Positions 1 to 10,782 of a stretch of 64,000 nucleotides of DNA are shown piece by piece; position 1 is the first letter of the stretch; each line of letters starts with the position of its first letter. The stretch spans positions 124,001 through 188,000 of the forward strand of contig JAOCPU010000009.1 in the NCBI GenBank assembly GCA_035772785.1, written 5' to 3'. The translations under genes and the position numbers were made by a program. The notes under the pieces are model-generated. The model did not search any database and was not told the origin of the DNA. It saw only the letters and a program-made list of their open reading frames with translations. The stretch comes from Phlebiopsis flavidoalba. Its lineage: Eukaryota; Basidiomycota; Agaricomycetes; Polyporales; Phanerochaetaceae.

Positions 1-449
1 GATGCTCAGGCTATACCAAACCGCATAACTTTGCGGTTTGAAAAAATTTCCGAATCGTGCTGCGTGAACGAAGCTATGTGTGTAGCGTTGCAAGCGCGAT
101 AATCTGGGCTTAATACGAGACAATAAATCAAGAGCCGGACCGCGTTCGCATGCACTTGCCTGCGTAGTTCACGAACGAACTTTATTTGGTCGCGCTCAGG
201 GTTGCCATAATTGGTGAGCGGCGCGGAATAGCAACTCTGACATCGGGCGCTTAAGCCATTACGAGTTAGCGCCACCGACACGGCGTGATCTAATTCGCCT
301 AGCGCCGGAGGGGGAGACTAACCCCGGCATCGTGACTTCGGTGGGGAGGTTGTGTGCCGCCAGCGTGTCTATACACGCACTGTGTAGCTCAAGTCGTGGT
401 AGATGCCTTCAACCACGACCACTACCCCCGTTGTACTTGCCTGATCCCC
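1..449. other. Left-edge non-coding stretch
   Basis: I see no supported gene here. Short open frames on both strands have no family resemblance. The right part probably holds the promoter of the F-box gene that starts near 450. Confidence 0.4.
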
Positions 450-1748
450 ATGTTTTGTCCCACACAGGCTTCAGTTAACATTCGCGCTGGCCGCGGATTG
501 GTCTGCGTCGACTCTCAGCGTGCTGGTAGCTTGTCGAAGTCCTTCACCTGTGAAATCTCCAGTGAAGATTAGCCCCGAATTGTCAACGATCTCATCCCCA
601 TAATCTCGAGAGCAATAACCCACTGGTGGCCCAAGGATCTCCAGCGTAGCCTCGCCCTCGTCTCTCCCAGCGTGGGTGGGATCCCATCGAGACGACGGCT
701 GTACGCATGCCGAAAAGCTGCAGACGTTCACGGCGTGCACGCTGTTCTCCAAAGCAGTAGCCGCGAACGCACCCACGCAACCTCCTCCCTCTCATTGAAG
801 GGGTTGGAACTCCGCCCAACCAGGACCTGGCGGACGGATTCGCGATCAGCGACCAGGACATGGCAAGCCTCGGGTTCGTGTTGAACTTGAGGGGCCATGC
901 GCACCGTTACCGCTGGGCGGGGAATACTCGCGGTCCACGCGGAGAGATTCATACACATGATGTCGAATACCCCACACCACATCTCATCCCTCCACATTGA
1001 TGGCAGTGACATCCTCCGGCGCTGTGAAAGCTCGACTACTCCATACATGCCCTCCTTGTCCCTGGGACAACTCCATCGCCTTCCCGCTTTGCGAGGTCAC
1101 TCCGCTCCCTGAGAATCACCAATCCTTCATCTCTCTTCCCCCGTCACTGAGTCCGATATACCCTACGGGATCGCGCGTACGAGATTCTCACACTAGAAGA
1201 CGTCTCTGTCGACTCTGGATTTATTCAGGACTTGCTGCACGAGTCCTGGGGGAACCTACAGCATCCTCAATATCTCAATCCCACCACACCTCTTTCATCG
1301 GATGAGACTGGTCGCATCATTACTCGAGTGTTGTGAGAACCTCGAGTCCCTATCGTATGAAGGCTTCGCGTGGCGTCGCCCACGGAGAGCTCTTTCTTTG
1401 AAAGAAGATCTACCCGCAGGTCACCTGACAACGCTGAAGCGACTGCACCTCTTCGACATTAATTCCTTTTCTATCAACGAGCTTAGTCTTTTTCGCTACT
1501 TGCGCAAGCATGTCGCAGCCTCAACGAGCTCTCTGTGCTATGGGCCGCTAGCTCCGCTTGCCTGGCGAAAGAATGGGTTCAGCTCCTGCAGTCAGGAGCT
1601 TTGCACAGCATTGCGCACACTGCAGACGCCAACAGGAAAAAAACCAGCCACCCATCCGGCTTCTTGCACTGGCCTAAGCAAAACGTGCAGCGAACTGCGC
1701 TCTGCTGAGTGTGATGCTACGAGGGGTCCACCTTTTTGCTTGCTTTAA
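450..1748 (+). CDS. F-box-like / leucine-rich-repeat protein
   Basis: Substrate-receptor type protein of the family amplified in mushroom-forming fungi, where an N-terminal F-box docks to Skp1 of an SCF ubiquitin ligase and the rest forms leucine-rich repeats. Read across frames, the segment near 560-700 gives an F-box-like stretch with PELVNDLIP, then PKDLQRSLALVSPAWVG. Further on come LRR-like strings: DLASLGFVLNLRG (about 860-895), ISSLHIDGSDILRRCE (about 985-1030), LRSLRITNPS (about 1105-1140), TLEDVSVDSGFIQDLL and LTTLKRLHLFDINSF (about 1425-1470). Several frame changes are needed, from introns or base errors. The start at 450 is a guess: it is the first ATG in frame with the F-box region. 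The C-terminus is uncertain. Substrate unknown. Confidence 0.6.
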
Positions 1749-2257
1749 CATCATTTGGTAGAGATGTTGGTCGCATATTCTAGATTGATGAATCACTGAC
1801 ATTGGACGTTGGCAGCTGCTGACATTTCAATCATGGATAATTGACCCCCACATCCCCAACATCATCATCTATAAGACTATCACCCTTCATTCAGTGTACG
1901 ATATAATCGTAGGATTCGAGGCATGATTTCCGACGTTTGATGATACCTTCAAGATTCAAAGCTGTTTTTTCCGAGTTTCCTTCTCGTAATGCTGTTACCC
2001 CCTTCCCCAGTTGCCCACAATGTACTATTAGCTTCTAGTCTCTTCGTACAAGTGTTTCTTTCTTCCCAGCTGCCTCCAACGAACTCTAGTGCTGCAAGCA
2101 AGTCATTGGGATAATTAAATTGGGGTACGGTTACGAGGGCGCTCCGCCAAAATGATTTGAGCGAAGCGAAAGACGGGTCGCTACTGCAAAGATCGCAGCG
2201 CATGGGACAATTATTCCGTTCGCGCTGTCTTGAACGACGACGGGCACGTCGACTCTG
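1749..2257. other. Intergenic, nothing recognised
   Basis: Mostly AT-richer sequence between two plus-strand genes. It presumably holds the 3' end of the F-box gene and the promoter of the Ser/Pro-rich gene. The open frames on either strand have no recognisable motifs. Confidence 0.4.
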
Positions 2258-5200
2258 TTGCCTCCGCTGCGAGGCTTTTCGGCAGCCTTCACTGGCTCCC
2301 TGGACAGGAGCCTCATCTCACTCGCATACCCCCACTCATTGATTCGCCAAGTTCCTGTCCTTTCTCTCCACGAATCCTACGCACACAATCTGCCATGGCT
2401 ACATCAACGCGCTCTCCTCCAGTCCACGCCACGGGCGAACAACCGCACCGCAAAACCCTCGAAAAAATCATCATTTCTCTCTCTTAAACCGGGGGAAAAA
2501 AAACGATCTGTTGATGGTGTCCCCAGTCCACAGCCAAAAAGCGAGCTTTCGCCAGGACACCCGTTCCCGCGCCGGCATAGCAGTAGCACATCTCCATCGT
2601 CGTTTCATGCCTTCCAACTGGAGTCTCCCGAACCCTTGGTCATATCAAGCCCCTACAAGCTCAGGGAACCCCGCGCGAAACCACCCAGTAAAAGATCTGT
2701 AGCCACGAAGGAGTCGCGGAGCTCGGGCAGACCGGCAAGGACAGGTCGCGACCGGTAACGTCGCGCAGCTTCGGACGACCAGCTGCGCCTGGCAGTGAAA
2801 ACGACGGAGCGAGAAAGCATACGTGGCCTGCTATGGACGCTAACTCTGCGCGAGGCTCGCTTGCGTACCAAGCAGTGGCCCGTCGGAGTACCGGGTTGTG
2901 CTGTGACCAGAAAAAGAACCTTTGTAAGTACCTCGATACCAGACCACTCTGGGGTCGTCCCCCACTCATGCACGACTTTCGACCTCCAATGCCCCAAACA
3001 CCCATTGACGATTTACTCGTTTAGGGATCCAATGTTCGCGGGCTGCTCCAGTTGTCTAGTCGCAGCATACACCGTTTCTCGGCGTGGGAGACTATGGGGA
3101 TGCGTTTGGTGGACGGAATGAAAGCGGTCCGAGCGGAATGTGAATTGACCAATATCAACCCATTTCACCCGACGGCTGTCGAGTGGGTCCCAGGGTAGAA
3201 GAAGAAAGTTGTCAATGTCAGTGACACCCGCACCCGCTTTAACCATCCACCTCTTCCTTAAAAACCTCCGCCTGGAGTCACCCTTGGCGGGGTGCTCTGC
3301 CAAGAAAGTCTCGCCAACACACCGGACATCGGAACGCTGACGGAGAAATGAATCCAGCCTTCGTCTCCCAAGGCGTCGTCGTGCACGCGATGTCGCACTC
3401 GCGCACTTCCAAAACCACCTCGGTTCGCCTTCGGGGCACCGCGGTCACCACGCGGTATCCCACGTTCACCATGCCCGCAATTGTCTACGTGCCTCGTAGC
3501 CTAGGCTCGCTGGTCCTCCGGCGAGGCGATCGGCTCTGTCAGCCTGTTCCTCGTCTACAGAAGAAATACCTCGCCACTATGAGCCCCTCCCAGAACGCCA
3601 CAGAATAGCTGTTGCCCCCTCAATTTCGGAGATCATCCAGGCTCATGCCACCCCCAAAATCAGCGAGTCCGTTCGCGGCCCGCTACCGCTGATACCGTCT
3701 TGCAGTCACTACAAAACCCAGGTCATTTCCCGCGGCCAGTGCTTCCGGAGGACTCTCCGTCGGACCTCATCAGCAATGACGAGGATGGAGATATGGTGTC
3801 TCGTTCGTCCGTGGATACTATTGCAGAAGAAGTCAGACAGACCATCCGTAACCAGACCACATCTCCTGTCAGGCGCGCCGAAGCCTCGAGCTGCTCTCAG
3901 CACTCCAGCACCAGGCCGAAGTCTAGCGGCACAGAATACACTCGGAGTCCTCTGTCAGACAGTCGAAGGAACTCTTCTTTATTCTCCGAGACCTACCGTG
4001 CCCCCTCTTGACTTGTCAAATCTTACGAAACCTCCGACAAGATCAGTGCGTCTCACAGGCCATCGCCCCCAGTATTTGCGTTCCAGCCGACTGACCACCG
4101 TCCTCAGACTCACACGGGCACCCCATGCGTGACCTCGGGAGAACCCGCTCAATGTAAGCTTTTTCTGACCTCGGCAGCCCACACGATAAAAAGGGCAGCC
4201 CCTCTGGGTTCCCTCTCGTGGTCTTTTCTGGGCTTGGGCTGTGTCCGACACATCATGGGCTTGTACGATGAGATGGCCGAGTTTAATGGGCTTGCGATTG
4301 ATCACCATTGACCGGTACGCCGTTTTTGCATTAGTACTATCCCTCATATATTCAAGGTTCAATATAGATGGGGCCTCGGACGCACTGCCTCGCCTCGCGG
4401 GAAATTTTCTCGAGGAATACCGGAATGGGCTACCGTGGTTGAAGAAGAAGTCCGTGATCATCTGGGGATTGACCAATGCAGTATCATGGCCCCCACTCTG
4501 CTGGAGCTCCGTACGCAACTTGCATTCGCTAATCGTTTCCCGGAGCGAATCCGAGGCCTTAACGTCTTCTGTCTGTGCTTGCTCCTTGCGGTTGGCGGAG
4601 GCGAGGGCGCGTGAGAATTCTATCATTGCCCTAATTTGACCGTAATCGGCTATTTACGATGCACCACCAGCGGGATATAAATGGCTCAAGTATGTCCACC
4701 TAATGGCCTTCTCAAAACAGCGCAAGCTGCCGAGTGGAAAAGTCCAGGCCGTGGATGATGTGGCAAGCCTCCATCCTGCTGGCATACGAGTGGGCATTGG
4801 TTTCGAGCTGGAGAATTTCTCCGGTGACCGCCAGGGACGAATCGCTCCGTGTCAGCCATGATGTCCCCTAGGATGAAGTCAACCAAGTCGTCTGCTTCGC
4901 AAGACTCGGAGAGACGCAGCCAGGGTTCGAGTGGTTTGTTCAGCGACTACGATGACCTCAGAGACTCTTGACGGCAGATTTGAAAGCCCGTAGAGTACCC
5001 TTGGCCGGCGCAGCAACTGCTGCTGGTCGGTCTCGTACGATCAGCGAAAGCAAAGGGCCTCAACCTATCATCGGTAAGAAGACTCTCGAAAAGTTTTCCT
5101 TGGGCGATTTCCGGTCCCGGTCAGCCGCCACCAACGAGTCACCGTCTGCGACGATCAGCCTAGTAGTGGCTCCGTCACAGGCAAAGGGATTGAAAGGTGC

Positions 5201-5957
5201 TACGGTCTATGGGTTCCCTCAAGGGCCGTTCCGCGTCTGCAGCCACACGAACGTCAAAGAAGACTTCTTCACCCGCTCCCTCCGTAGTATGCCTACCGCC
5301 CACCGATTTGCCCGAATTCGGACTTGGTCTGGACGAGGTTGACTGGGATGCGACAATTAAAGTTGCGTCTCCGGTCTCTCGAACCAAGTCGATCAAGTCT
5401 GTAGGCGGTCACTCATCTATTGACTGCTCTTTTGATACCAGTCCGCGCGCCTCTGGACGCAGATCGGTATCGTTTGGTGCGAAGACGTCCAAACCGCCTC
5501 GTCCAATTCCACCGGTCCCCCCTCTTCCCTCCGTCCCATCTTCACCGTGCTCGCCACGATCCGAATCCCCGGTTGCGTCTGGCCCGTCCTATCAAGTCGC
5601 CCTAGGCAACGCACTCATTGCAGCATCCCATGCAGAATCTTCATAAGGGAACTCATAGCGACCTACTTCAAATTCTGAAACCACGAGCCCGCCAGCCTTG
5701 GGGCTTCTCTTACTCCGCGCATATCCACACTCGGTCCGTGTTTTGGTACGGAGACCGTGACGAACGTATTGCTCTGAAACGCACCCCGTCCGATGGATGG
5801 AAAAAACACCATGGGTCGCGACAAGTGCCAAGTGAGCAAGTCGTCCACGGTGCAGATCACTCCCTCATAGTTCAATAGTGGAGTGGTCATAGATGTCCTG
5901 GAATACCTGGCCGACTGCTGGCGGCCAGGTTTGTTCCACGCGCTTTCTCCTTCATAA
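2258..5957 (+). CDS. Ser/Pro-rich, largely disordered protein of unknown function
   Basis: I do not recognise the family. Plus-strand reading in shifting frames gives a long low-complexity protein rich in Ser, Pro, Arg and Lys. Examples are KKSSFLSLKPGEKKRS (about 2455-2510), then Ser/Arg-rich segments at 3700-4011 and 4860-4970, and a proline run PPRPIPPVPPLPSVPSSP (about 5490-5545). The end looks more ordered: KGTHSDLLQILNHE (about 5645-5690), then a segment finishing VLEYLADCWRPGLFHALSPS before the stop at 5955-5957. Joining the blocks needs several introns or one-base corrections; for example, TAA at 5645 interrupts an otherwise continuous reading. The middle part, 4140-4860, is weakly supported, so two genes cannot be excluded. 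The start is arbitrary within an open frame. Composition suggests a cytoplasmic or nuclear regulatory or scaffold protein; this is inference only. Confidence 0.5.
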
Positions 5958-6530
5958 TTATCCGATTGACGTACGCTCAGATTGACCTTCATCTCTCCGC
6001 ACCTTGACCTTTTCGTCCCCCTTTCGGTTTCGGGACCCTGTTGGATTATATACCACACGTTGCATTCACTTTTATCATCATTCGGGTCCTGGCGGACACA
6101 CTCCTTTGGCCATCTTTCGCACGGCTTACTGTCAACTGTACTCATGACCTTCGTTCTCGTTGCATATCATGTTCGTTATTGGATACCGAAACCGTGTTTC
6201 ATACCGTTCACTCTTGGGCATTTTCAGTAAAGCCTTCATAGTATTACACCTTTGTTAATAGCATATATGCACATAAGAGAGGAGCTTATGGACCTTAAAA
6301 GGTCCATAGGAGAGTTTTGACGATGACAATGTAAAGCGAAACGATGAGGCAGATTAAATTCTGGCTCGTGATAACAAAGCCTGCGAGTGTATCCGAAAAT
6401 ATGGATCGACGTAGTTGGCATACACCACTTTTCCATAGGTCCAGTAGCCAAAGGGGGATGGGGCGTCGTGATCTCCTTTGTACGGCTCCTTAGTATCTTC
6501 ATATTGCGTCGCTCTTGCGGCTAACATGTT
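5958..6530. other. Convergent intergenic stretch
   Basis: This lies between the stop of the Ser/Pro-rich gene and the broken end of the esterase-like fragment. Open frames on both strands show no family motif. The missing C-terminal part of the esterase domain was looked for here on the minus strand and not found. Confidence 0.4.
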
Positions 6531-7345
6531 AAATTGTGAGCCTCGACGGCATGTCGCGTAGTATTATTATCATCGCCAAACCTCTCGAACTTGAAGCAGC
6601 CATAAAATTCCTCGCGTCAAAAATGTGTCATGGTCAACATTCGCAAGATAGTTGAGAACCTCATCTGTAGATTGGTGAAGCGAGTACAGATCGAGACCGA
6701 AGAACGAGACTCCTAGACACAACTCCTCGGGAAAACACCCCCTTCCCACGTCATGATGCTCTCGTTCTGACCCTTCAAATACTGCATATCAGACGCAGGC
6801 ATTGCATTCTTCCACATCACACTTCGGGAATCCATGCAGGCCTATGTTAATATCAATTCGAATGCTATGGTTCATACATTCAATATCACCTTTGGAAGTC
6901 CCCTGAAGAATCAGGAGTTGACTTGATGCTTTCTTCCGTGAGGGGTCCGCCATGGATGTGCCTTTGACAGGAAATAAATCGCCGTCTCATAGAAATATCG
7001 ATAAATCAAAGACTTCGTATATCTGTTGAATAGAAGGATGCGTCGGGGCCAAATCCTCCTCAACGGCAACGGCCGTAAACCCCTCGTTCGTCTTCGATGC
7101 TGTTCGCTAGAGATTCCCATGCGGAAGTGGCGGCTCGGTGGGCATAGCACCCATAAATCCCATGCGAAGCGTACCCCGATAAGAGCAGCCTGGGCGTTCC
7201 CGAGGGAAGCAAGCACGCTTGGAGTTCTAGTCCTGATTGTCGTGATTTATGCTCAGCAATAGTTCTCATGACAGGGTCATATGCAGATCGCTTTGAAGGA
7301 CAGCGGTCGAAGATGTTGTGGTCGGGACATGTGTTCATACTCACT
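6531..7345 (-). pseudogene. Truncated erythromycin-esterase-like (PF05139) gene fragment
   Basis: Minus-strand reading matches the N-terminal part of the erythromycin-esterase-like hydrolase family, which also occurs in fungi, where substrates are mostly unknown. Seen in order: YDPVMRTI (about 7255-7285); ALIG followed by ASHGIY (about 7160-7185), matching the family block GEASHGT; GFTAVAVE (about 7065-7090), matching the block after the first helix; FPKWMWRNAMP in two frames (about 6795-6835); and FFGLDLYSLHQSTDEVLNYL (about 6635-6700), the best match. The reading ends with GCF, then DDNNT and a TAG at 6531-6533. The family is usually around 400 residues or more; only about 200 are visible and the later catalytic blocks are absent downstream. 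It is either a decayed copy or a gene badly damaged by base errors. Transfer from bacteria at some time is possible but not shown by the sequence. Confidence 0.55.
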
Positions 7346-7967
7346 GAATGGGAAGTGCTCACCGGCACATATGCACCGCACATATACTGATACCTCGAGA
7401 TGTATATATTGGGCAGGTGTGTGAAAGAGTTGTGTAGAGTTGAATGGACTGACGAGGCCTAATACGCTTGAAAATGGGTATGCATCTGCACTGTCGTGAT
7501 CACACCTAGGGACATCATGCTAGGGACGTGGGCGCATTTTCTTGACGTGTTGTTGCCAAAGCTTGTATCTATCTAGACTTTTCTAGCCGCTAATGACTAA
7601 AGTGAAAGGTGGTCTTGGTGACAAAAAATTTCTGATAGCTGATGGCGAGTAAGATGTCTTCATGAAAGCTCCGCGAGGGGCGATTGACGGTGGCAGGTCG
7701 ATCAAAGCGGTAGTGACACGTGTGGACGTGACTCGTGTAATGCCTGCAGGCTATGAGATCCGATCGGGCTAGGATTGCAAAATGCACGGGGTGCAGGGCT
7801 AAATGCGGGTGCTTGCCACGAAGGAACGATCCCGACCAGTTCCCTCATCCGCTGGTTGTCCCCCAGCCCATTGTTCCACGCATGCATCCCCTCATTACCC
7901 TTATGTTCAATGCCTCCTGCGGGGTATGCTCCTTTCTCTTCGTGTCTCCACCGCTTGTTTTGACAGC
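7346..7967. other. Divergent gap; may hold the IES1 5' end
   Basis: This gap separates the esterase fragment (minus) from IES1 (plus). A plus-strand open stretch from about 7753, followed by a possible intron 7921-7970 (GTATGC to TTTGACAG), could be the first IES1 exon. The encoded residues show no family motif, so I left it out of the gene span. Confidence 0.35.
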
Positions 7968-10159
7968 GGTATAGCTCACAGGGGAACAACCGAAAGACGT
8001 TGCGGTCCAAGCACCAGGATGGGGAGCCCCTAGCCCACCGAGAGTAGACTTGCAATACGACGTGCTTTATTATCTATTCTCCGATCCACCAACGCGGTCA
8101 TTGGGTTTACGAACGACCACATATCCCTACTCTTCATGGCAGTCCGGCTGGTTTCCAAGGTCAAACTTTCGCGACCTCTACGTCAACACCCTCATACACT
8201 CGCCTCGCTGCTCTAAAAAAAAAAAGATTTCGCGAGAGAAAGCTTCGAGAGAATCCACAGTTTGCAGACGAGTTCTCCAAGATAGCTCTCCTGTCGAATG
8301 TCGGGCGCATCAATACTACCATGGCCTGTACGTCACTTTATTATCTTTAATTCTCGCCACAGATGTGCGCCCCATTCAGGAAGAGGGTCGCATAATGTTA
8401 CGAAGAGCCAAAGTCATTAACCACAATACAGGCTGACAATATTACCTTCATCTAGTTTTCCCCGTAGATGCGCACAAAGCACTGAGAACATATCCATCCG
8501 GTGCCATCCCTGCAGAGAAACCGACGTGCAACTTACAGGACGACCCCTCGCATCAAGAACATTCTTAAATCATGTCTTCTTCTGAATGAACAACTTCAAA
8601 ACACTCCCAACCCACCTCCTGTTCTCCCCCCCGAGGTTCTGAGTCGATCTGTGAGCACATAGCATATACGTGTAGGACTTGCTTTGTGCTGACGGATGAC
8701 GCGAGTCTACATCAGCGATCGGGAATAATACCACCACCCCACACTATCGTTAATACTCATATTCATATTTTCGAGTCATGCGCCGTTGAGTTTCCCGTTG
8801 TGCTACGGCTTGCATCCGTTAATATTATGTTCATTAGCTTGTCGCACAAACACATTTCCCTCCGAATACCCAGATGGATTTCTTGGATTTCTTCTCTCCT
8901 GTACATGTCTCCTCCGAGTCGCGAGCTCGAGCCTTTCTTTGGTTATGCCATCACTACTATGAGTCGGCTTCCCCCAACCCGTTCGATGATGCTCAGTCAC
9001 ACAAGAAGCCCGGCAAGTTCCAACCCTTGAGTTCTTGACGCCGGAAGAGGCGCGACTCGAGAACGTGGACACCCCGGAGGAGAAAGAGTGGGGTGAGAAG
9101 ATGATGGCTCAGAGAAAGGTCTTTATGGAGAATAAGGATAAGATGGACGAGGCTGCCATGGGGAGATGGATGACGAACCCCCACGCGAGAAGATCAGCGT
9201 GGGGCGTGGGCGTGGAGAGGCCGCGCACGCACAGACGTGCAAAGCAGAACAGGAATCTCGATCCTGAACCACGCAGAACCAACCTCGCAATATTCCCAGC
9301 AAGGGGGAGTCGTCTTCCGAGAGTCGAAAATCCGCGACGCGCAAACGCAAGCCTGACCCCCGGAAGGTGCGGCTATACCATGGATTTATGTCATTGAGTG
9401 CTCACATCCTTGTAGAGATATCTCGGCCAACATACCATACCTATTCACCAGAAAGCTACCGGCTGTCTTCTCCAAATCACCCATCGCAATATTTTCGTGC
9501 CTCCGCACCATACGCCCACCGTCCCTTTCTCGCCATCACTCGGGCAACCACCTTCATCCGTCGGCGGAGCCATACTTCCATCGAGCAGCTAGCCCCCGTC
9601 GTGACCGCCATGCATCGGACTAACGGCGGTCCTGTGAGGTCCCACCCAAGGACATCGACCAGAATAACAAAAGCAAAGTCAGACGTTGCCGCCATTACGT
9701 TATGTCAGCTCTTTCGAGGACGATGGCCCGGTCAGACAGCTGCCATCTATTGCGAATCATTCACATATTCTTCACCACACACCGCCTCTTCGGGCCTTTG
9801 AAACCATCGCCGCCGGCACCAGGAGTACCCAACCACTCCACAAAGCGGTTGCTAGAGGCATGCTTGAACGTGAGTTTTCCTCCTGCCAGTTTCGGTATCT
9901 TCAAAGACTCACGATTGAATTCAGAGGCCTGGGCACGTTGTGATGACGAACAGACCCTTTGGAAGAGTCCGACGATGATATGGAGAGATGGACGAAAATA
10001 CTCGACTCGATTTGTGTAAGCTTTACACGTTGCCATCATAGAACTCGCCCCAGCTGACGTACCTTCGCAGTGCTTCGTCTGAGCATCATTAACAGGTTCT
10101 CCAGTGGGAAGGAACCCACACCTGAACCTGAACTGCCACCGGCGGCTTTAGCCGTGTAA
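7968..10159 (+). CDS. IES1: INO80 chromatin-remodelling complex subunit 1 (Ies1)
   Basis: Nuclear subunit of the fungal INO80 ATP-dependent remodeller, which slides nucleosomes and exchanges H2A.Z in transcription and repair. Recognised from blocks typical of fungal Ies1: DLQYDVLYYLFSDP (about 8047-8090), FRDLYVNTLIHSPRCSK (8169-8218), ENPQFADEFSKIALLSNVGR (about 8252-8310, then INTTMA), DDPRIKNILKSCLLLNEQ (about 8540-8600), FLDFFSPVHVSSESRARAF (8878-8935) and FLTPEEARLENVDTPEEKEW (9029-9090). The C-terminal exons give DDDMERWTKILDSIC (about 9970-10015), an intron with GTAAGC to TCGCAG, then a Pro/Glu-rich tail ending PEPELPPAALAV and TAA at 10157-10159. At least six introns or frame corrections are needed, including an 11-A run at 8215-8225. 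The true start probably lies further upstream in an unrecognised exon. Confidence 0.85.
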
Positions 10160-10782
10160 CTCTCATTTCGACTTTTCGTTCCATTTTCCTCACTTTGCAT
10201 TCATTTCGTTTCGTCGCATGCCTTCTCTCCTGATTATACCATCCAACTCTGTAGTGTGTCACAAACCTATATGTCCCGGACAGGATGTAATATATACTGT
10301 ATACCGTTGTATAGGCTTGTACAGTCTTCATTTTGTAAAATGGATCCGATGCTTGAACCCAAACAATAGGAGTGGCCGAATTTGTTCGTGTCGCGAGACA
10401 TTGTAAGATGACGAGAACTGGATATCATCTCACGATTTCAAGTCAAAAACACCGAAAAGTATGTACAATTAAGCAGCGAAGGTAGCTTACATTGCTCAGG
10501 ACACATACATACCCCCACTGACCAGAAGAGGTGGAAACGGTAAGCTATGGGTGGCGAAAAGAACAGAAGAAATGGGTCCTAGCTGATGACAACAAGTGGA
10601 ACAAAGACAACGGAAGACAAACAAAGACACAGAGACACAGAGAGAGCCAGAATTCCTTTGGTCTAACCCCGAGAGCAGTTAAATATTACAATATGTTTGA
10701 ATTTCCATAATCGCCGAAAATGGACCGCTGGGAGGAGGGAGGAAGGATGGTTGCGCATCGTTGTGAGGAGAGAAATTCACGC
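10160..10782. other. Convergent 3' region between IES1 and the MIT gene
   Basis: The stops of two converging genes face each other across about 620 bases. The sequence is AT-rich with short tracts typical of 3' untranslated regions, such as TATATACTGTATACCGTTGTATA near 10291-10313. No gene is seen. Confidence 0.5.

Noticed and set aside
3979..4626. Minus-strand open frame of 215 codons inside the Ser/Pro-rich gene
   Set aside because: The first part looks helical, but it has no family motif, overlaps plus-strand coding-like sequence at its lower end, and turns into Arg/Gly-rich off-frame text. Kept out for lack of support.
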